In this document: positions 59,910-64,000 of the stretch, piece after piece
Position numbering within the stretch: position 1 is the stretch's first letter
Layout of the letters: every line of letters begins with the position of its first letter
Assembly (NCBI RefSeq): GCF_004310425.1
Contig: NZ_SIUB01000002.1
Location: 1 to 64,000 of the forward strand
Direction: 5' to 3'
Source of the DNA: Hansschlegelia quercus
Lineage (GTDB): Bacteria > Pseudomonadota > Alphaproteobacteria > Rhizobiales > Methylopilaceae
Length of the DNA: 64,000 nucleotides
Notes under the pieces: generated by a model
Database searches by the model: none
Told to the model about the DNA's origin: nothing
What the model saw: the letters and a program-made list of their open reading frames with translations, nothing else
Made by a program: the position numbers and the translations under genes

Positions 59910-60611
59910 ATGGGTCACAAGGTCAACCCGATCGGGCTTCGGCTCGGCATCAACCGCACCTGGGATTCGCGCTGGTTCGCGAGCGGCGGCGAGTATGTGA
60001 AGCTCCTGCAGGAGGATATCGCGATCCGCGACGCCCTTCTGAAGGACCTCAAGCAGGCCGCCGTCTCCAAGATCGTTATCGAACGCCCGCACAAGAAGTG
60101 CCGGGTCTCGATCTACTCGGCTCGTCCGGGCATCGTGATCGGCAAGAAGGGCGCGGACATCGAGAAGCTTCGCAAGAAGGTCGGCTCGATGACCGCTTCC
60201 GAGGTGCACATCAACATCGTCGAAGTCCGCAAGCCGGAAGTCGACGCGACGCTGGTGGCGGAGTCGATCTCGCAGCAGCTCGAGCGCCGCGTCGCGTTCC
60301 GTCGCGCCATGAAGCGCGCGGTCCAGTCGGCGATGCGTCTCGGCGCCGAGGGCATCCGGATCAACTGCGCCGGCCGTCTCGGCGGCGCGGAGATCGCCCG
60401 AACGGAGTGGTACCGCGAAGGTCGCGTGCCGCTTCACACGCTGCGCGCCGACGTCGATTACGGGGTCGCGACCGCGAAGACCGCGATGGGCACCTGCGGC
60501 GTCAAGGTGTGGATCTTCAAGGGCGAGGTCATGGAGCACGATCCCATGGCTCAGGATCGTCGCCTGAACGAAGGCGATGGCGGTCGTCCGCCGCGCCGCG
60601 ATCACGCGTGA
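59910..60611 (+). CDS. rpsC: 30S ribosomal protein S3
   Basis: The protein has 233 residues. It begins [23 protein letters not shown]; the KH domain has [20 protein letters not shown], and [22 protein letters not shown] is the C-terminal signature. It lines the mRNA entry tunnel. Confidence 0.98.
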   Translation: MGHKVNPIGLRLGINRTWDSRWFASGGEYVKLLQEDIAIRDALLKDLKQAAVSKIVIERPHKKCRVSIYSARPGIVIGKKGADIEKLRKKVGSMTASEVHINIVEVRKPEVDATLVAESISQQLERRVAFRRAMKRAVQSAMRLGAEGIRINCAGRLGGAEIARTEWYREGRVPLHTLRADVDYGVATAKTAMGTCGVKVWIFKGEVMEHDPMAQDRRLNEGDGGRPPRRDHA

Positions 60612-60634
60612 TCGGGGGCGCAGGAGTCTAAGTC

Positions 60635-61048
60635 ATGCTGCAACCGAAGAAGACTAAGTTCCGCAAGCAGTTCAAGGGTCGCATCAGCGGCGCTGCGAAG
60701 GGCGGATTCAACCTCGATTTCGGCGCCTTCGGCCTTAAGGCCATGGAGCCGGAGCGCATCACCGCGCGCCAGATCGAAGCCGCCCGCCGCGCGCTGACGC
60801 GTCACATGAAGCGCGCCGGTCGCGTCTGGATCCGCGTTTATCCGGACGTTCCGGTGACCTCGAAGCCGACTGAGGTCCGCATGGGCAAGGGTAAGGGCGC
60901 GACGGAATACTGGGCCGCCAAGGTGAAGCCGGGCCGCATCATGTTCGAGATCGACGGCGTTCCTGTCGATATCGCCCGGGAAGCGCTGGCGCTCGCCGCC
61001 GCCAAGCTGCCGATCCGCACGCGCTTCGTTCAGCGCATCGCGGAATAA
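60635..61048 (+). CDS. rplP: 50S ribosomal protein L16
   Basis: The protein has 137 residues. [19 protein letters not shown] and [28 protein letters not shown] are L16 signatures. It helps position the A-site tRNA near the peptidyl transferase centre. Confidence 0.98.
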   Translation: MLQPKKTKFRKQFKGRISGAAKGGFNLDFGAFGLKAMEPERITARQIEAARRALTRHMKRAGRVWIRVYPDVPVTSKPTEVRMGKGKGATEYWAAKVKPGRIMFEIDGVPVDIAREALALAAAKLPIRTRFVQRIAE

Positions 61049-61060
61049 GGAGACCAAGTC

Positions 61061-61270
61061 ATGGCCAAGGCGCAGGACTTCCGCGCGATGACCGCCGATC
61101 AGCTCGACGACGAACTCGTCAAGCTGAAGAAGGAGCAGTTCAACCTGCGCTTCCAGAAGGCGACGGGTCAGCTCGAGAACACGTCGCGGGTCCGCCAGCT
61201 GCGTCGCGACATCGCGCGCATCCGGACCGTCGCGACCACCAAGCGCGGCGAAGCCGCGTCGCAGTCTTAA
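61061..61270 (+). CDS. rpmC: 50S ribosomal protein L29
   Basis: The protein has 69 residues, two helices. [38 protein letters not shown] is the L29 signature. It sits beside L23 at the tunnel exit. Confidence 0.97.
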   Translation: MAKAQDFRAMTADQLDDELVKLKKEQFNLRFQKATGQLENTSRVRQLRRDIARIRTVATTKRGEAASQS

Positions 61271-61282
61271 GAGGAGGACATC

Positions 61283-61561
61283 ATGCCGAAGCGAGTCCTG
61301 CTCGGGACCGTCATTTCCGACAAGAACGCCAAGACCGTTGTGGTCAAGGTGGAGCGTCGGTTCACGCATCCGCTGCTCAAGAAGACCGTGCGGCGGACCA
61401 AGCACTACCACGCCCACGACGAGGACCGCCGCTTCAAGGTCGGCGACCTCGTGTGGATCGAGGAGAGCAAGCCGATCTCGAAGCTGAAGCGCTGGGTGGT
61501 GCGGGCCGACGTCGCTGTCGATCCGTCAGTCGCCGCTCCCGCGCCGTCCGCGTCCGAGTAA
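61283..61561 (+). CDS. rpsQ: 30S ribosomal protein S17
   Basis: The protein has 92 residues. [41 protein letters not shown] is the OB-fold signature. The last ~15 residues are an Ala/Pro/Ser tail absent from shorter homologues. Confidence 0.97.
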   Translation: MPKRVLLGTVISDKNAKTVVVKVERRFTHPLLKKTVRRTKHYHAHDEDRRFKVGDLVWIEESKPISKLKRWVVRADVAVDPSVAAPAPSASE

Positions 61562-61645
61562 ATTTCATCTGAAGAGTTAGGCCCGCCGGGCCAGGTCCGT
61601 TTCTGACGGAAACCGGCTCCGAGCGAGAAAGAAAGGTATACGGCC

Positions 61646-62014
61646 ATGATTCAGATGCAGAGCAACCTCGACGTCGCCGACAATTCCGGCGCCAAGCGAG
61701 TGATGTGCATCAAGGTTCTGGGCGGCGCCGGCCGCCGCTACGCCGGCGTGGGCGACATCATCGTGGTGTCGATCAAGGAGGCGATCCCGCGCGGTCGCGT
61801 GAAGAAGGGCGACGTCATGAAGGCGGTCGTCGTTCGGACCGCCAAGGAAGTCCGTCGCGTCGACGGCTCCGTGATCCGCTTCGACCGCAATGCGGCGGTG
61901 CTGATCAACAACCAGAAGGAGCCGGTGGGCACGCGCATCTTCGGTCCGGTTCCGCGCGAGCTTCGCGCCAAGAACCACATGAAGATCATCTCGCTCGCGC
62001 CGGAGGTGCTGTAA
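61646..62014 (+). CDS. rplN: 50S ribosomal protein L14
   Basis: The protein has 122 residues. It starts [27 protein letters not shown], the L14 signature, and ends [15 protein letters not shown]. It forms an intersubunit bridge. Its stop overlaps the rplX start (TAATG). Confidence 0.98.
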   Translation: MIQMQSNLDVADNSGAKRVMCIKVLGGAGRRYAGVGDIIVVSIKEAIPRGRVKKGDVMKAVVVRTAKEVRRVDGSVIRFDRNAAVLINNQKEPVGTRIFGPVPRELRAKNHMKIISLAPEVL

Positions 62015-62331
62015 TGGCCGCCAAGATTAAGAAAGGCGACAAGGTCGTCGTTCTGACCGGTCGCGATAAGGGCAAGACTGGCGAAGTGCTGGAAGTGCGT
62101 CCGAAGGACGATCGCGCCGTGGTTCGCGGCGTGAACCTGATCTCGCGCCACCAGAAGCAGACCCAGAGCCAGGAAGGCGGCATCATCCGCAAGGAGGCCG
62201 CGATCCATCTCTCCAACCTGTCGCTCGCCGATCCGAAGGACGGCAAGGCGACGCGCGTTGGCTTCAAGACACTGGACGACGGCCGCAAGGTTCGCGTCGC
62301 GACCCGATCGGGGGAGCAGATCGATGCCTGA
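62014..62331 (+). CDS. rplX: 50S ribosomal protein L24
   Basis: The protein has 105 residues from ATG 62014, with GGAGG seven bases upstream inside rpl[26 protein letters not shown] is the KOW signature. It starts 50S assembly. It overlaps rplE by 8 bp. Confidence 0.97.
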   Translation: MAAKIKKGDKVVVLTGRDKGKTGEVLEVRPKDDRAVVRGVNLISRHQKQTQSQEGGIIRKEAAIHLSNLSLADPKDGKATRVGFKTLDDGRKVRVATRSGEQIDA

Positions 62332-62881
62332 GGCGACCTACACGCCGCGCATGAAGCAGCACTACGATGAGGTCGTGCGCCCTCAGCTGATTGAAGAGTT
62401 CGGTTACAAGAACCCCTACGCCGTGCCCACGATCGAGAAGATCGTCATCAACATGGGCATCGGCGAGGCTGTGGCCGACTCCAAGAAGGCCGCGACCGCT
62501 GCGGCCGAGCTCGCCAAGATCGCCGGCCAGAAGCCGGTGATCACGAAGGCCCGCACGTCGATCGCGACCTTCAAGCTGCGCGAGGGCCAGTCGGTCGGCG
62601 CCAAGGTGACGCTGCGTCGCCAGCGGATGTACGACTTCGTCGACCGCCTGGTCACGATCGCGCTTCCCCGCGTCCGCGACTTCCGCGGTCTGAATCCCAA
62701 GAGCTTCGATGGCCGCGGCAACTTCGCCATGGGCATCAAGGAGCACATCGTGTTCCCGGAGATCGAGTATGACAAGATCGATCAGGTCTGGGGCATGGAC
62801 GTCATCGTCTGCACGACGGCGAAGACTGACGACGAGGCGCGCGCGCTGCTGCGGGCCTTCAACTTCCCCTTCAGGCAGTGA
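62324..62881 (+). CDS. rplE: 50S ribosomal protein L5
   Basis: The protein has 185 residues from ATG 62324. [52 protein letters not shown] and [20 protein letters not shown] are family motifs. It binds 5S rRNA. Confidence 0.98.
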   Translation: MPEATYTPRMKQHYDEVVRPQLIEEFGYKNPYAVPTIEKIVINMGIGEAVADSKKAATAAAELAKIAGQKPVITKARTSIATFKLREGQSVGAKVTLRRQRMYDFVDRLVTIALPRVRDFRGLNPKSFDGRGNFAMGIKEHIVFPEIEYDKIDQVWGMDVIVCTTAKTDDEARALLRAFNFPFRQ

Positions 62882-62893
62882 CGGGAGGATCGC

Positions 62894-63199
62894 ATGGCTA
62901 AGAAGAGCGCGGTCGAAAAGAACAACCGCCGCCGTATGCTGGTCGCCCGGGACGCCGCGAAGCGCGCCGAGCTGAAGGCTATCGCGAAGAACCCGAACCT
63001 CGACCTCGAGGATCGGTTCGCCGCCCGCCTGAAGCTCGCCGAGCTTCCGCGGAACGGCTCGAAGGTCCGCATTCGCAACCGTTGCGAGATGACGGGACGT
63101 CCCCGGGCGTATTACCGCAAGCTGGGCATCTCGCGTATCGCGATCCGGGATCTCGGCTCCGCTGGCCAGATTCCCGGCCTCACGAAGTCCAGCTGGTAA
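62894..63199 (+). CDS. rpsN: 30S ribosomal protein S14 (zinc-independent form)
   Basis: The protein has 101 residues, the long form. Only one cysteine lies in the C-terminal motif [27 protein letters not shown], so the CxxC zinc ribbon of short S14 is absent. Confidence 0.98.
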   Translation: MAKKSAVEKNNRRRMLVARDAAKRAELKAIAKNPNLDLEDRFAARLKLAELPRNGSKVRIRNRCEMTGRPRAYYRKLGISRIAIRDLGSAGQIPGLTKSSW

Positions 63200-63211
63200 G
63201 GGGAGGGCGAT

Positions 63212-63610
63212 ATGGCTGTGAACGATCCCCTCGGCGATATGCTGACGCGCATCCGCAACGCGCATATGCGGAACAAGACCTCCGTTTCGACGCCCGGCTC
63301 GCGCCTGCGTCAGAACGTGCTCGACGTGCTGCAGTCGGAAGGCTACATCCGCGGCTACACGTCGACCGACATGGACAATGGTCGGTCGGAGTTCGAGATC
63401 GAACTGAAGTACTATGACGGCGCTCCCGTCATCCGCGAGATTCAGCGGGTGTCGAAGCCCGGCCGTCGGGTGTACGCCTCGGTCAAGAACCTTCCGCGCG
63501 TGGCCAACGGCCTCGGCATCTCGATCCTGTCGACGCCGAAGGGCGTCATGGCGGATCACGACGCCCGCGACAACAACGTGGGCGGGGAGATCCTTTGCCG
63601 CGTCTTCTGA
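63212..63610 (+). CDS. rpsH: 30S ribosomal protein S8
   Basis: The protein has 132 residues. [19 protein letters not shown] opens it, and [33 protein letters not shown] closes it with the S8 signature. In E. coli it represses the spc operon by binding near rplE. Confidence 0.98.
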   Translation: MAVNDPLGDMLTRIRNAHMRNKTSVSTPGSRLRQNVLDVLQSEGYIRGYTSTDMDNGRSEFEIELKYYDGAPVIREIQRVSKPGRRVYASVKNLPRVANGLGISILSTPKGVMADHDARDNNVGGEILCRVF

Positions 63611-63652
63611 CGCTGGCGAAGGGTTTCCCGGTTCGGAATTAGGAGAGCGATC

Positions 63653-64000
63653 ATGTCGCGCATCGGCAAGAAGCCGATCGACGTGCCGTCGGGCGTGACC
63701 GCGGCGGTCGAAGGTCAGAACATCAAGGTCAAGGGTCCGAAGGGCGAACTCGCCTTCCGGGCGCATCATGACGTCGTCGTCGAGTTCAACGACGGCAAGG
63801 TCACCGTCCAGCCGCGCAGCGAGACGAAGCAGGCGCGCTCCATGTGGGGCATGTCCCGCACGATGGTGCAGAACCTCGTGACCGGCGTCACCAAGGGCTT
63901 CGAGAAGAAGCTCGAGATCACCGGCGTCGGCTACCGCGCGTCCGTCCAGGGCAAGAACCTGGTACTGGCGCTCGGCTACAGCCATGACGTGATCTACCCG
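63653..64000 (+). CDS. rplF: 50S ribosomal protein L6 (partial, runs off the window)
   Basis: The first 116 codons are present. [14 protein letters not shown] and KGPKGELAF are L6 N-domain motifs, and [19 protein letters not shown] begins the second domain. AGGAGA lies ahead of ATG 63653. Confidence 0.96.
   Translation, partial: MSRIGKKPIDVPSGVTAAVEGQNIKVKGPKGELAFRAHHDVVVEFNDGKVTVQPRSETKQARSMWGMSRTMVQNLVTGVTKGFEKKLEITGVGYRASVQGKNLVLALGYSHDVIYP

Overview
The window is about 64 kb of GC-rich DNA (mostly G/C in third codon positions) from an alphaproteobacterium. It is most likely a member of the Hyphomicrobiales (Rhizobiales). The reasons are the block order rlmB, tRNA-Tyr, tRNA-Gly, tuf, tRNA-Trp, secE, nusG, rplKAJL, rpoBC, rpsL, rpsG, fusA, tuf, S10/spc; the GTG-started rplJ; a bluB gene; and ExoY/Wzx/Wzy-type exopolysaccharide genes. 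The genus cannot be fixed from the sequence alone.

Positions 1 to about 32,000 are an exopolysaccharide (EPS) or capsule island. It opens with the tail of an unidentified gene and a large RTX protein that joins a clan-A glycosidase-like domain to YD-like repeats. A leftward operon (12173 to 4631) follows: acyltransferase, ExoY-type priming transferase, second acyltransferase, GT4 glycosyltransferase, phosphoribosyltransferase, HAD hydrolase and a second GT4. A divergent rightward operon (12360 to 20273) encodes a double pectate-lyase-like beta-helix protein, a Wzy-like polymerase, a third acyltransferase, a Wzz/GumC co-polymerase, a degenerate BY-kinase-like protein and a third GT4. A leftward set carries two Wzx-like flippases around a pyruvyl transferase. 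A Wza-type lipoprotein is divergent from that set. Sugar-nucleotide genes close the island: UDP-glucose dehydrogenase, phosphomannomutase/phosphoglucomutase, mannose-1-phosphate guanylyltransferase/isomerase and a UDP-glucuronate-epimerase-like enzyme. A Wzx/Wzy-dependent acidic polymer follows from this set: uronic acid, mannose-type sugar, pyruvate ketal and O-acyl groups. Four intergenic regions of the island share a TGC(A/C)GCGCAAT-like element, once as a perfect 15-bp palindrome, which may be a common operator.

Positions 32,100 to 37,300 are a transition zone: bluB, a metabolite/proton symporter with an enlarged loop, a small secreted protein, rlmB, tRNA-Tyr, tRNA-Gly and a spermidine-synthase-like protein.

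Positions 37,359 to 64,000 are the conserved transcription and translation block. It contains tuf, a YbjQ-family protein, tRNA-Trp, secE-nusG, rplKA, rplJL, rpoBC, the str operon with a second near-identical tuf, and the S10/spc operon up to a partial rplF. Strong terminators follow the first tuf and rpoC, and structured leaders precede rplK, rplJ and rpoB. Between rpoC and rpsL lies what looks like the wreck of a DUF1428 gene.

No insertion sequence, CRISPR array or integrase was seen. The least ordinary parts are the RTX glycosidase fusion, the phosphoribosyltransferase/HAD pair inside an EPS operon, the degenerate BY-kinase and the shared palindromic element.
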